DNA from: a bacterium
Lineage (GTDB): Bacteria; Patescibacteriota; Minisyncoccia; Phycocordibacterales; UBA918
Direction: 5' to 3'
Length of the DNA stretch: 20,204 nt
Assembly: GCA_027487145.1 (NCBI GenBank)
Contig: JAIYEC010000042.1
Location: 1 to 20,204, forward strand
The notes under the pieces: generated by a model
Told to the model about the DNA's origin: nothing
The model's input: the letters and a program-made list of their open reading frames with translations, nothing else
Databases searched by the model: none
Part shown: piece after piece, positions 13,481 to 20,204 of the stretch
Position numbering within the stretch: position 1 is the stretch's first letter
Layout: every line of letters starts with the position of its first letter
Program-made: the position numbers and the translations under genes

Positions 13481-16333
13481 TTATGCTACTTCTTTAACTG
13501 CTTTCATAATCGCCATCTTCACAGCTGACGCTTCGTCGGTGTATGTTCCGTCGAGCGCACCGGTGAGAGCGGCTACAATATTCTTGATTTTTTCTTCAGA
13601 AAGCTTAGCTGCTTCTGCGGCGAGAAGGTTTGAGATTTTTACATCTTCTCCCTTACGAGCTCGGACGACATTGTCGAAGTCGGCAGCAGCATCAGCAAGC
13701 GCAAACATTGGACGATTTCCAATCATTTCGTAAGCCGCCACAATGTTCCCCGTTACAATCGCTTCAGCGAGTGAACTAGAACCTTCTGGTACAACGGTTG
13801 GTACAAATTGTTCTACAGGTGTGCTAGCCGAATCTGCAGTACAGGCAATACAGAGATCGCGCATACGTGCTTCATTGATCACTACCCAGCCATCTTCAAG
13901 CGGAAACTGTTGCTTGGCAGTTGTAATAACCACATCAAGCGCTTCATTTCGTTCTAGCATTCCTTCGGTAGTTCCGATGAAATGTCGGATAGCATCACTT
14001 GAGAGAAGCGCCATTTGCTCGTGGGCACGGTTTTCAAGCGTAGTGATAACGTCATCAGATACATGATGTGGGTTAGCAGATACAACTGCATTTTCATATC
14101 CCACTACTGGAGTTCCGGTTGGAAGATTTACCGGAGTTTGAGTTGCTGCGCTCGCGACGATTGATGGAACAAATACGTCAGGTCGGATAGATTCTCGAGT
14201 TGTTAACTTCATTGATGAAGCGTCGTGTGCCATAAATTCAGCTACTGGTTGGCGACGACTAATGATGAGGTAACTAAGGAAGAGTGCCCAGGCTGCCAAC
14301 AGTGTGTAGAAGACAACGGTAAGGAATGGTCCTGCTTCAAACCCAGTGTACGGTACATTTGAGAGCGAGATACCAGCAACGAGTGGTTGTTGATCACGAT
14401 CAGTGATTACCTTTAGATCATCCACGTTCACCTTCACCTTACAGGTTCGATCTTTTGAACCCTTCTCTGCTACGAGTGTGTACTCAGTGTCACGAGTTGG
14501 CTTCACCTTGATTGAACCATCGTAATAATCTTCTCGCTCATCTCGATCGTACTTATCGGTAGACATAAGTACCTTTCCTTTATCATCTTTGAGCGTTACT
14601 TTTGTGGCTCGTGAGGTATCCCACTTAAGAGTTACTTGTTCACCGCTCTTAATTTTGTTGTCAGATATAGTGAGTTCACACTTTGGTGATGAGCTGCCGC
14701 CGCCTCCACCACCTCCGCCTGAAGAGACCGAGACAGTGAGTGGGCAGTCAACTGAGGATGTTCCCTTACGAGCTGTCAGTACGTATGTAGTGTCTGAAGA
14801 CGGTTCTACCGTAGTACTTCCAGAGAGCGCGGTTGCGTTAATGACGCTGATAGAAACTGAATCAATGTTAGTTGTATTCCATGAGAGTACAGTATTGTCA
14901 CCTCGTCGGATTGAACTGTTAGACGCTGTAAATGAAACGTTGTTAGCACAGGTTAGTGTTGGTGGCTGTACAGTTCCAAGTGTTACCGGAGCAGCACACG
15001 TTACCTGGTCGCCATCTGCGTCTGTCGCGGTGAGGACGAAGTTAGTATTTGTTGTGACGTTAGTATTTTGAGTACCGATGGCAGCCACTGTTCCAATCGT
15101 TGGAGAAATACTGACATTGGTAGCACCAGTCACTTTCCAGTTGAGCGATACTTGTCCACCATTTGCAGGAAGCGTGTTTGGGGTAGCGGTGAAAAATTCA
15201 CACACTGGTACCGGGTCAGAACTTACAGTAACTGGTACTGAACAATTCACTGAACGATTTTGTGTTCCAAACACCGTAAGGTTGTACGTAGTTGATGTCA
15301 CCGGAGTAACTACCCGCGTGCCATCTGCTACAACATCTCCAATACCATTGTCGATAGAAACGCGAGTAGCATTTGAAGTCTGCCACGCAATCGTTGCACT
15401 ATTTCCCGCTACGATAGTACTTGGGGTTGCAACAAACGAGTCACAGGTTGGCGCTGGATCGTTATTTGGACAATCGTAATCAATCGCTGTGGTTACGGTA
15501 TTGCTATTGATCCAGGTACCAAAGTTACTAAGTTCAAACGCAGTTACTCGCGCTTGGTTAGGAATGGTGAAGTCACCACATGACGCAGGAGTATTTACTC
15601 GAGCAGCGATAGTCATTGTTCCTTGTTCACCTGGATTAAGAATATTTCCGTTGAAGCGAACAGTTCGGTCCGAAGCGGTGTAGACTGGGACCCCTCCATC
15701 GTATCCAGGCGTGATATTAGACGAAGTCGTATTTGAGAGATACGTTAGTTTATCGCTCAAGATGTCTTCAATCTTTACGCCACTACCAGTACAGTCAGTC
15801 GTACCAATATTCTTAACGGTAATTCCGTACGTAAGAGTATCTCCAATCGCAGCGGTTGTCTTATCGACTGTCTTGATGATTTCAAGACGACAATCAACTG
15901 GAACCGGGATACAGGTAATGCGGACTGAAGCAGTACAGCTGCTTCCGCCGCCACTGGCTGATACTGTGTAGGTAGTATTTGATCGAATATCAGTCATCTC
16001 AATACTTCCGGTAGCACCAGAAACAGTTTGTCCGTTGATGGTTACGGTTGTAGCGTTTGGTGTATTCCATGAAAGCGTTACGCTCCCACCGACGAAGATT
16101 TCTGTATTATTAGCTGTAATTTCACAGGTTACAGAACTGCTGTTTCCTGAGTTAGTTGACCCTCCGCCACCAATTCCAAGGTCATTGAAAAATTCCCCAA
16201 GATCAAATGGGAGACCAGTCGATTGTGCGTTTGCAGTCGAGAGTGGCGTACCGACAAGCAGCGTGATGATCATCAGTGCTGATGCGATGTGTTGTAGTGT
16301 TTTCATCATAATAATTTTGTTACTAACGTTCAT
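13481..16333 (-). CDS. Large exported surface protein with Ig-like repeats, a DUF11-like domain and a central sorting-like signal
   Basis: A 950-aa protein of unknown exact function. Residues 1-36 form a signal peptide (cleavage after STANA). Then come an Ig-like module (about 65-145), a DUF11-like module (about 150-300, IIKTVDKTTAAIGDTLTYGI), and four more Ig-like modules to about 640. The Ig-like modules repeat a pattern of Cys, 'G..vtLsWnt..at.vsI', 'TTYtLta' and Cys. An eight-glycine linker is at 539-546. VPYTG (660-664) is followed by a hydrophobic segment (about 668-692) and SRRQ, as in a sortase signal, yet about 255 residues follow, rich in helices and presumably cytoplasmic. The neighbouring sortase fits. 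The start at 16333 has TAAGGG upstream; Met10 is the alternative. Its promoter carries a dyad operator, and copy 1 of the palindromic element follows the stop. Confidence 0.85.
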   Translation of the reverse strand: MNVSNKIIMMKTLQHIASALMIITLLVGTPLSTANAQSTGLPFDLGEFFNDLGIGGGGSTNSGNSSSVTCEITANNTEIFVGGSVTLSWNTPNATTVTINGQTVSGATGSIEMTDIRSNTTYTVSASGGGSSCTASVRITCIPVPVDCRLEIIKTVDKTTAAIGDTLTYGITVKNIGTTDCTGSGVKIEDILSDKLTYLSNTTSSNITPGYDGGVPVYTASDRTVRFNGNILNPGEQGTMTIAARVNTPASCGDFTIPNQARVTAFELSNFGTWINSNTVTTAIDYDCPNNDPAPTCDSFVATPSTIVAGNSATIAWQTSNATRVSIDNGIGDVVADGTRVVTPVTSTTYNLTVFGTQNRSVNCSVPVTVSSDPVPVCEFFTATPNTLPANGGQVSLNWKVTGATNVSISPTIGTVAAIGTQNTNVTTNTNFVLTATDADGDQVTCAAPVTLGTVQPPTLTCANNVSFTASNSSIRRGDNTVLSWNTTNIDSVSISVINATALSGSTTVEPSSDTTYVLTARKGTSSVDCPLTVSVSSGGGGGGGGSSSPKCELTISDNKIKSGEQVTLKWDTSRATKVTLKDDKGKVLMSTDKYDRDEREDYYDGSIKVKPTRDTEYTLVAEKGSKDRTCKVKVNVDDLKVITDRDQQPLVAGISLSNVPYTGFEAGPFLTVVFYTLLAAWALFLSYLIISRRQPVAEFMAHDASSMKLTTRESIRPDVFVPSIVASAATQTPVNLPTGTPVVGYENAVVSANPHHVSDDVITTLENRAHEQMALLSSDAIRHFIGTTEGMLERNEALDVVITTAKQQFPLEDGWVVINEARMRDLCIACTADSASTPVEQFVPTVVPEGSSSLAEAIVTGNIVAAYEMIGNRPMFALADAAADFDNVVRARKGEDVKISNLLAAEAAKLSEEKIKNIVAALTGALDGTYTDEASAVKMAIMKAVKEVA

Positions 16334-16377
16334 AAGATTAATACCCTTACCTACACCATAAGAAGTTACGCAAGAGT

Positions 16378-16401
16378 AAGTAAGCCTACGATGCTTTACT
16401 T
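16378..16401 (-). promoter_or_regulatory. Hairpin in the 5' leader of the 950-aa gene
   Basis: AAGTAAGC (16378-16385) pairs with GCTTTACTT (16393-16401) with one bulged base. It lies in the roughly 126-base leader (16334-16460), which is the longest untranslated leader in the window apart from the T-box. No known riboswitch is recognised. Confidence 0.35.
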
Positions 16402-16462
16402 AAGATTTATTTACTAATTGGGAAGAGAGAACGAAGGAACAGTCAGATGGCTCTAGTTGTTT

Positions 16463-16495
16463 AAATATCATATACTAAATATGATATTTTGTCAA
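16463..16495 (-). promoter_or_regulatory. Promoter with a perfect 11-bp dyad operator before the 950-aa gene
   Basis: TTGACA (complement of 16490-16495) and TATGAT (complement of 16467-16472) are 17 bases apart on the minus strand. The spacer and -10 are filled by a perfect inverted repeat, AAATATCATAT (16463-16473) and ATATGATATTT (16479-16489), with a 5-base centre. A dimeric repressor bound here would cover the promoter. Confidence 0.75.
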
Positions 16496-16499
16496 GAAG

Positions 16500-16521
16500 A
16501 GAACGCTTTTTAAAGCGTTCT
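16500..16521 (-). terminator. Hairpin over the sortase stop codon
   Basis: AGAACGCTTT (16500-16509) pairs with AAAGCGTTCT (16512-16521), with the stop codon TAA at the loop. The following minus-strand bases TCTTCTTG are only moderately T-rich, so termination may be partial. The next promoter's -35 starts 5 bases further on. Confidence 0.45.
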
Positions 16522-17178
16522 TACCTCTATTTCACGAGCCTCTACGATAAAGCGGTCATCGGTGCTTCCAAAGCTGTTACAGGTTGCAAGCGTAAGACGT
16601 CGCGCATCTCCAGCGATTGGCACAGTTAATTCACTGGCCTGGGCCTTAAAGACTTTTTCAACCTCATAGACGTGCACTCGACCGCCTGAAGAAACCTCAA
16701 TAATGTCTCCCCACTCAAGTTTTTCAATACCATTAAACGCTTGAAAGTTTTTATTTAACACTGTCGGTAAGTAGCTGGAGTGACCTAAAATAAAGACATT
16801 TCCATTTTGAGCCAGTTTAGCTGAATCAGGGTGACGAACCACACCCTTAAGTAAAGCCGCGTCCAAATCTGCTACAGACCGTGATTCTGGATTTAAAATT
16901 TGTACCGTTCGGTCTAGTTTCTCAATGTAAATTGAAGTTGGTAGCTGTGGTTCTTCAACAACCACTGCTGGAATTTCAGTTTCAAAAGCGGTTTGATCAT
17001 TTACAATCACTGAGTCAGGCTCTGGCTCTGTAGTACTTTTCGGTTCTGGGACAAAATCGATTGCTACCAAAATAGTGTACGAAATAAGGAAAAATACAAA
17101 AAATAGACCAAAAAAGGCGTATTTCTGTAGCCAGATACGTTCGGCAATAACTCTCAAACTAGAAAAGTCGGAATTCAT
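16510..17178 (-). CDS. Sortase (class D/E-like), membrane anchored
   Basis: A 222-aa transpeptidase that cleaves a sorting motif in exported proteins and joins them to a nucleophile on the cell surface. A single N-terminal membrane helix (about 20-41) and an acidic, proline-rich stalk (42-80) precede the sortase barrel. The catalytic triad is visible: His133 (ILGHSS), Cys200 (TLATCNSFG) and Arg209 (DDRFIVEA). The compact domain and the TLATC...DRFIV spacing match the class D/E type rather than class A. It lies upstream of the 950-aa protein, whose VPYTG-TM-RR segment makes it a possible substrate, but the two genes have separate promoters. Start ATG 17178 has a promoter about 12 bases upstream, giving a very short leader. 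Confidence 0.9.
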   Translation of the reverse strand: MNSDFSSLRVIAERIWLQKYAFFGLFFVFFLISYTILVAIDFVPEPKSTTEPEPDSVIVNDQTAFETEIPAVVVEEPQLPTSIYIEKLDRTVQILNPESRSVADLDAALLKGVVRHPDSAKLAQNGNVFILGHSSYLPTVLNKNFQAFNGIEKLEWGDIIEVSSGGRVHVYEVEKVFKAQASELTVPIAGDARRLTLATCNSFGSTDDRFIVEAREIEVRTL

Positions 17179-17189
17179 AATGGGAGTAC

Positions 17190-17216
17190 ATTATCACACT
17201 TTTGTCAAAAAGTCAA
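17190..17216 (-). promoter_or_regulatory. Sortase promoter
   Basis: TTGACT (complement of 17211-17216) and the extended -10 TGT-GATAAT (box complement of 17190-17195) are 15 bases apart. The box ends 11 bases before the ATG, so the leader is about 4-5 bases. Confidence 0.55.
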
Positions 17217-17273
17217 ATGTCATTCTTTTCTTATGCAAAGATGTATCTAGAAAGAGTTCTAAAAATCCCATAC

Positions 17274-17302
17274 TTGACAAATACTTTAACTTGTAGTAGG
17301 TT
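17274..17302 (+). promoter_or_regulatory. Promoter of the CARDB surface protein
   Basis: A perfect TTGACA (17274-17279) with 17 bases to TAGGTT (17297-17302, a weak -10). The -10 ends 9 bases before ATG 17312. The 133-base gap 17179-17311 holds this and the divergent sortase promoter, and nothing else that I can see. Confidence 0.55.
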
Positions 17303-17311
17303 CAACTCATC

Positions 17312-18352
17312 ATGTCAACCGAATCATTTTCGAGCAAAACTAAGCGCGTGAAGGCTTTTATCGTAATTGCATTTTTTGCCATCATCGCACTTATTGTCTG
17401 GTTATCAGTCCAAATCGTAGCGTATACACCAAACGCGTTTTCTTCTCTAGCCTCCCTTGCCCAAGGTATTAGCCAGTACAGAGAAGCGATCATGGATAAT
17501 GAATCTCTCTCAATTACGAGCGGACTCAGTACGATTGAGTCAGGAAAATCTGCGACTATCAGTTGGAAAAAAGACAGTCGCCCTGGAACCTACACATTTT
17601 CTTACAGCTGTAACGACGGAGTAACGGTAGAAATTGTTTCTCCAGAGGGTATGCGCTCTGTCTCGTGTGACATGCGCTACAGTCTGGGTGATACTGATAC
17701 TGTGTCACTGGTTGTAAACTCAAACAAGGCTGAACAAATCAATCTCTCATACGCTATTTCATTCATGCGAGATAGTGACATTGGCCCAATCCGAATTGGT
17801 GAACAGACAATTGCTGTCACCCCAACTCCAACGACAGTTGCTCAAAGTGATACTAAAGATGGTGCGGTGCTTGGCGAAACAGACAAGAAAGAAGACACGC
17901 CTGCAAAAGAAACTGCCGTGGCAACAAAGCCAACTAAGCCAGCTCCGGTGGTAGTTACCCCAAGTGAGCCTCAATTTATCTACAAAATTCCAACCTCTGA
18001 TCCAAACGGCTTCACTGATCTAGCGACAAGACTAATCGGTACCGGCTCAATCAGTAACAACAAATTTGTTACTGGTAGTATTGAACGAGAAGATAATGGT
18101 GCAATTCAGTTTGAGGTAAAGAACATTGGAACCAAAACATCAGATTCATGGACCTACTCAGTTACCCTACCAGATGGAGACGTGTACACCTCCCCAAAAC
18201 AGACTGCTCTTAAACCAAACGAGCGAGCGACCATCACCATTGGGTTCGCAACTCCTGACAAGGCATCGCACACTTTCAGTGTTGTAGTTAAGGTAGACGA
18301 CCGCACTTCAAGCAACAATAACTTCAAGAAGACCATCATTTTCTCTAACTAA
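17312..18352 (+). CDS. Membrane-anchored surface protein with Ig-like and CARDB-like domains
   Basis: A 346-aa protein of unknown exact role. A single membrane helix (about 14-37) anchors it with a short basic cytoplasmic tail (KTKRVK). Outside there is an Ig-like beta domain (about 60-165) using the same phrases as the 950-aa protein (ITSGLSTIESGKSATISWKK) and two Cys at about 99 and 119. A Thr/Pro/Lys-rich linker follows (about 168-220, VTPTPTT, TKPTKPAPVVV). A CARDB-like adhesion domain (about 245-346) ends the protein: IQFEVKNIGTKTSD, then SVTLPDG, LKPNERATITIGF and VVKVDDR. No sorting motif is seen, so it is probably held by the N-terminal helix. It is divergent from the sortase, and copy 2 of the palindromic element starts 43 bases after its stop. 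Adhesion or cell-envelope contact is inferred from the domains. Confidence 0.8.
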   Translation: MSTESFSSKTKRVKAFIVIAFFAIIALIVWLSVQIVAYTPNAFSSLASLAQGISQYREAIMDNESLSITSGLSTIESGKSATISWKKDSRPGTYTFSYSCNDGVTVEIVSPEGMRSVSCDMRYSLGDTDTVSLVVNSNKAEQINLSYAISFMRDSDIGPIRIGEQTIAVTPTPTTVAQSDTKDGAVLGETDKKEDTPAKETAVATKPTKPAPVVVTPSEPQFIYKIPTSDPNGFTDLATRLIGTGSISNNKFVTGSIEREDNGAIQFEVKNIGTKTSDSWTYSVTLPDGDVYTSPKQTALKPNERATITIGFATPDKASHTFSVVVKVDDRTSSNNNFKKTIIFSN

Positions 18353-18394
18353 TACCCTTAAAATAGCACGTTGCTCTTGAAGCATGGCTGTGCA

Positions 18395-18519
18395 GCCAAC
18401 TTGGATATTTAAGATGAGTCGCGAGGCGCACAAGAAAAAAGACCCGAATGGGACACATGTCCAGTGAGGGTCTTTTTTCGTAGTGCAACAAAGCGAATCG
18501 CTTAAATATCCAAGTTGGC
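18395..18519 (-). repeat. Structured palindromic element, copy 2, overlapping the gyrB stop
   Basis: A perfect 19-bp outer inverted repeat, GCCAACTTGGATATTTAAG (18395-18413) against 18501-18519, encloses a partly matched region and a perfect 12-bp stem, GAAAAAAGACCC (18434-18445) with GGGTCTTTTTTC (18468-18479). The tip is GGAC (18451-18454) with GTCC (18459-18462). Tip, GAGTC (18416-18420) and CGTAGYGCRACAAAG (18479-18493) are shared with copy 1. The right outer arm is the last five codons and stop of gyrB; the left arm is a mirrored copy of them. Unlike copy 1, the stem ends in T-runs on both strands, so this copy probably also terminates gyrB and the gene at 17312. Confidence 0.8.
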
Positions 18520-20204
18520 CATTTTAGCGTTATTCTGGATGAAGCTCTTCCGACTTGGCACATCAGTTCCCATCAGAATATCAAACACCTTATCTGCCAT
18601 CAGTCCATCCTCAACATTTACTTGTTTTAAGATGCGGTTACCAGGATTCATGGTAGTTTCCCAGAGTTCTTCGGCGTTCATTTCACCCAGACCTTTGTAT
18701 CGTTGAATACGAACCTTTCCGCCTCCCTTCTTGGTTACTGTCTCTTCCTCTTCTTCGATCTCTTCTTCACCTTCCTCTACCGAAACATCAGTTATCACTT
18801 CTTCACCCATGTCTTTGAGTACCGCAAATTTTTCGTCATCGGTGAAGGCATAGCGAATATCCTTCCCTTTCTGGATTTTATACAGTGGTGGCTGTGCGAT
18901 ATACACAAACCCTCCATCAATCAACGGTCTGAAGTACCGATAAAAGAGTGTGAGAAGCAAAGTACGAATGTGCGCACCGTCTACATCCGCGTCAGTTGCG
19001 ATGATGATTTTATGGTACCGAAGTTTCTCGATATCAAAAACATCTCCAATAGCTGTTCCGAGTGCAATCACCAAGTTCTTAATCTGTTCTGATGCAAGCA
19101 TCTTATCGATGCGAGCACGTTCTACGTTCAAAATCTTTCCTCGAAGCGGTAGAATAGCTTGGGTTTTTCGATCACGCCCCATCTTAGCCGACCCACCCGC
19201 TGAGTCCCCCTCTACAATAAAGAGTTCTGAATCTTCAGCTCGCTTAGTCTGACAATCAGCCAACTTACCTGGAAGTGAAAGACCTTCGAGTGCTCCTTTT
19301 CGAAGAACACTGTCCTTAGCTGCCTTAGCCGCTTTGCGAGCCTTTACCGCTATGATTACCTTATTGATAATCGCTTTTGCATCATCTGGATTCTCTTCAA
19401 GGAAGGTATTGAACGATTCTCCAAACACTGATTCAGTGGCGCTTCGTGCTTCAACCGAACCAAGCTTAGCTTTGGTCTGCCCCTCAAATTGAATCTCAGG
19501 CATTTTGACTGATATCACGGCAGTAATCCCTTCAAGTACATCGTCTCCGGTAAAGCCGGCGTCTTTATCTTTTACTGAGAAGAAGTTGTTCTTCTTAGCG
19601 TAGTTATTGAGAGTTCGTGTCAGTGCGGTTTTAAAACCAGTCACATGAGTTCCGTGTTCTGGGTTATAGATATTGTTAGCAAACGCTGAGATGCGTGGTG
19701 AAATGTCGTCCACGTATTGCAAGGCTACCTCAACCGACATCACTTCCGGACTCACATCATTCTTTTCAATGTAGAAGATATTTTTATGGACAGATTTTTT
19801 TTTTTTTTTTTTAAATGCCACCAGTGAACGAAGTCCACCTTCAAAGTAAAACGTTTGATGCGGCACTGAAAGGTGCTCATCAGCCAAGTACTGCTTACCT
19901 TTAAGATCAAGACGTTTCTCATCTGCTTCAGACAGTTCACGTGCATCAATCACTGTTAGTCGCATCGCTTTTACGAGATACGCTTGCTGGCGCATATGAC
20001 TGACGATACGTTTGTAATCATATTTAATCTCCTTAAAAATATCGATATCAGCCTTGAAGGTGATAATCGTACCACGAAGCTTTGATGCGCCAATCTTTTT
20101 AGTCTTGTATTGTGGCTTACCGATTTTGTATTCCTGCATGTGGTAACCACCATCTCGGTGCACTTCGGCGATCATATGTTCAGAAAGCGCATTTACTACT
20201 GAAG
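18502..20204 (-). CDS. gyrB: DNA gyrase subunit B, partial (5' end outside the window)
   Basis: The ATPase subunit of gyrase, which with GyrA introduces negative supercoils. The frame is open to the window edge, where SVVNALSE matches the GyrB ATPase domain, so ATG 20175 is internal. Visible parts: the end of the GHKL ATPase domain, the transducer domain (about 19450-19990), the Toprim domain with EGDSAGGSAK (about 19185-19215) and DADVDGAHIRTLLLTLFYRYFRPL (about 18930-19000), and the conserved RYKGLGEMNAEELWETTMNP before the end (NLDI). An acidic insertion (about 18725-18790, eleven Glu in a short stretch, then KKGGGK) precedes RYKGLGEM. Six Lys codons form an unbroken A18 run at 19795-19812. 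The C-terminal codons lie inside the palindromic element. GyrB is preferred over ParE from the FEGGLRSLV and NLDI phrases. Confidence 0.94.
   Translation of the reverse strand, partial: SVVNALSEHMIAEVHRDGGYHMQEYKIGKPQYKTKKIGASKLRGTIITFKADIDIFKEIKYDYKRIVSHMRQQAYLVKAMRLTVIDARELSEADEKRLDLKGKQYLADEHLSVPHQTFYFEGGLRSLVAFKKKKKKSVHKNIFYIEKNDVSPEVMSVEVALQYVDDISPRISAFANNIYNPEHGTHVTGFKTALTRTLNNYAKKNNFFSVKDKDAGFTGDDVLEGITAVISVKMPEIQFEGQTKAKLGSVEARSATESVFGESFNTFLEENPDDAKAIINKVIIAVKARKAAKAAKDSVLRKGALEGLSLPGKLADCQTKRAEDSELFIVEGDSAGGSAKMGRDRKTQAILPLRGKILNVERARIDKMLASEQIKNLVIALGTAIGDVFDIEKLRYHKIIIATDADVDGAHIRTLLLTLFYRYFRPLIDGGFVYIAQPPLYKIQKGKDIRYAFTDDEKFAVLKDMGEEVITDVSVEEGEEEIEEEEETVTKKGGGKVRIQRYKGLGEMNAEELWETTMNPGNRILKQVNVEDGLMADKVFDILMGTDVPSRKSFIQNNAKMANLDI
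19795..19812 (-). repeat. A18 homopolymer inside gyrB
   Basis: Eighteen T on the plus strand, read as six AAA Lys codons in gyrB just before SVHKNIFY. This is the longest homopolymer in the window. The frame is intact as sequenced; any change not a multiple of three would truncate the protein before the Toprim domain. Confidence 0.9.

Noticed and set aside
14100..14140. NLPTGTP in the C-terminal part of the 950-aa protein as a sorting motif
   Set aside because: It is not followed by a hydrophobic segment and basic tail, and has LPTG rather than LPxTG; VPYTG at 660-664 fits far better.
14589..16361. Several plus-strand frames of 60-160 codons opposite the 950-aa gene
   Set aside because: They are antisense shadows of a repetitive Ig-like coding region (rich in Val, Thr, Pro from reversed codons), without ribosome-binding sites or recognisable domains.
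13353..18519. The two long palindromes as integron attC sites
   Set aside because: They follow stop codons and fold like attC, but the ends do not give the RYYYAAC/GTTRRRY core pair in both copies, no integrase is present, and the neighbouring genes are large housekeeping or surface genes in mixed directions.
1..20204. tRNA, rRNA, CRISPR arrays, insertion sequences, phage genes
   Set aside because: Looked for cloverleaf ends, repeated spacers and transposase or integrase motifs; none seen by reading, though a tRNA scan was not possible.

Overview
The window looks like a chromosomal segment of a Candidate Phyla Radiation (Patescibacteria, probably Parcubacteria/Paceibacteria) bacterium. This is inferred from the CPR-style bL32 N-terminus, a shortened SMC, a ThrRS without a TGS domain, pseudopilins with GxFTxxE leaders next to a sortase and Ig/CARDB surface proteins, very tight gene packing and small genes between housekeeping genes. 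Translation fits code 11. Nothing points to a phage, plasmid or CRISPR array.

Layout. 1-770 (+) is the 3' end of RNase R, closed by two back-to-back terminators facing a GC-richer orphan gene at 843-1217 (-). From 6692 down to 1319 runs a long minus-strand operon: a NusB-NUDIX fusion, RNase III, two tandem pseudopilins, a hinge-less SMC and an unrecognised 44-aa protein, ending in a terminator. Upstream are rpmF (own promoter and terminator), an unrecognised 48-aa gene with a strong terminator, and rnhB, which is divergent from dnaE across only 29 bp. dnaE (+) is followed by a promoter, a well-formed T-box leader and thrS.

13353-18519 is a surface module: a 950-aa signal-peptide protein with Ig-like and DUF11-like domains and a central VPYTG-TM-RR segment (-), a class D/E-like sortase (-), and a divergent membrane-anchored Ig/CARDB protein (+). 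The window ends in gyrB (-), truncated at its 5' end and carrying an A18 tract.

How the genes work together. Most encode information processing: RNA decay (RNase R, RNase III), rRNA transcription (NusB), ribosome (bL32), replication and topology (DnaE, RNase HII, GyrB, SMC) and tRNA charging (ThrRS under tRNA-sensing control). The surface module and pseudopilins serve the cell envelope. Several promoters place the -10 box only 7-11 nt before ATG, implying leaderless or nearly leaderless mRNAs, often with an extended TGn -10.

The strongest candidate for something undescribed is a pair of ~125-bp imperfect palindromes (13353-13479 and 18395-18519). Both sit in convergent intergenic gaps at the 3' ends of minus-strand genes. 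They share a conserved tip and flanking arm motif, while the stem between them has changed by compensatory substitutions.
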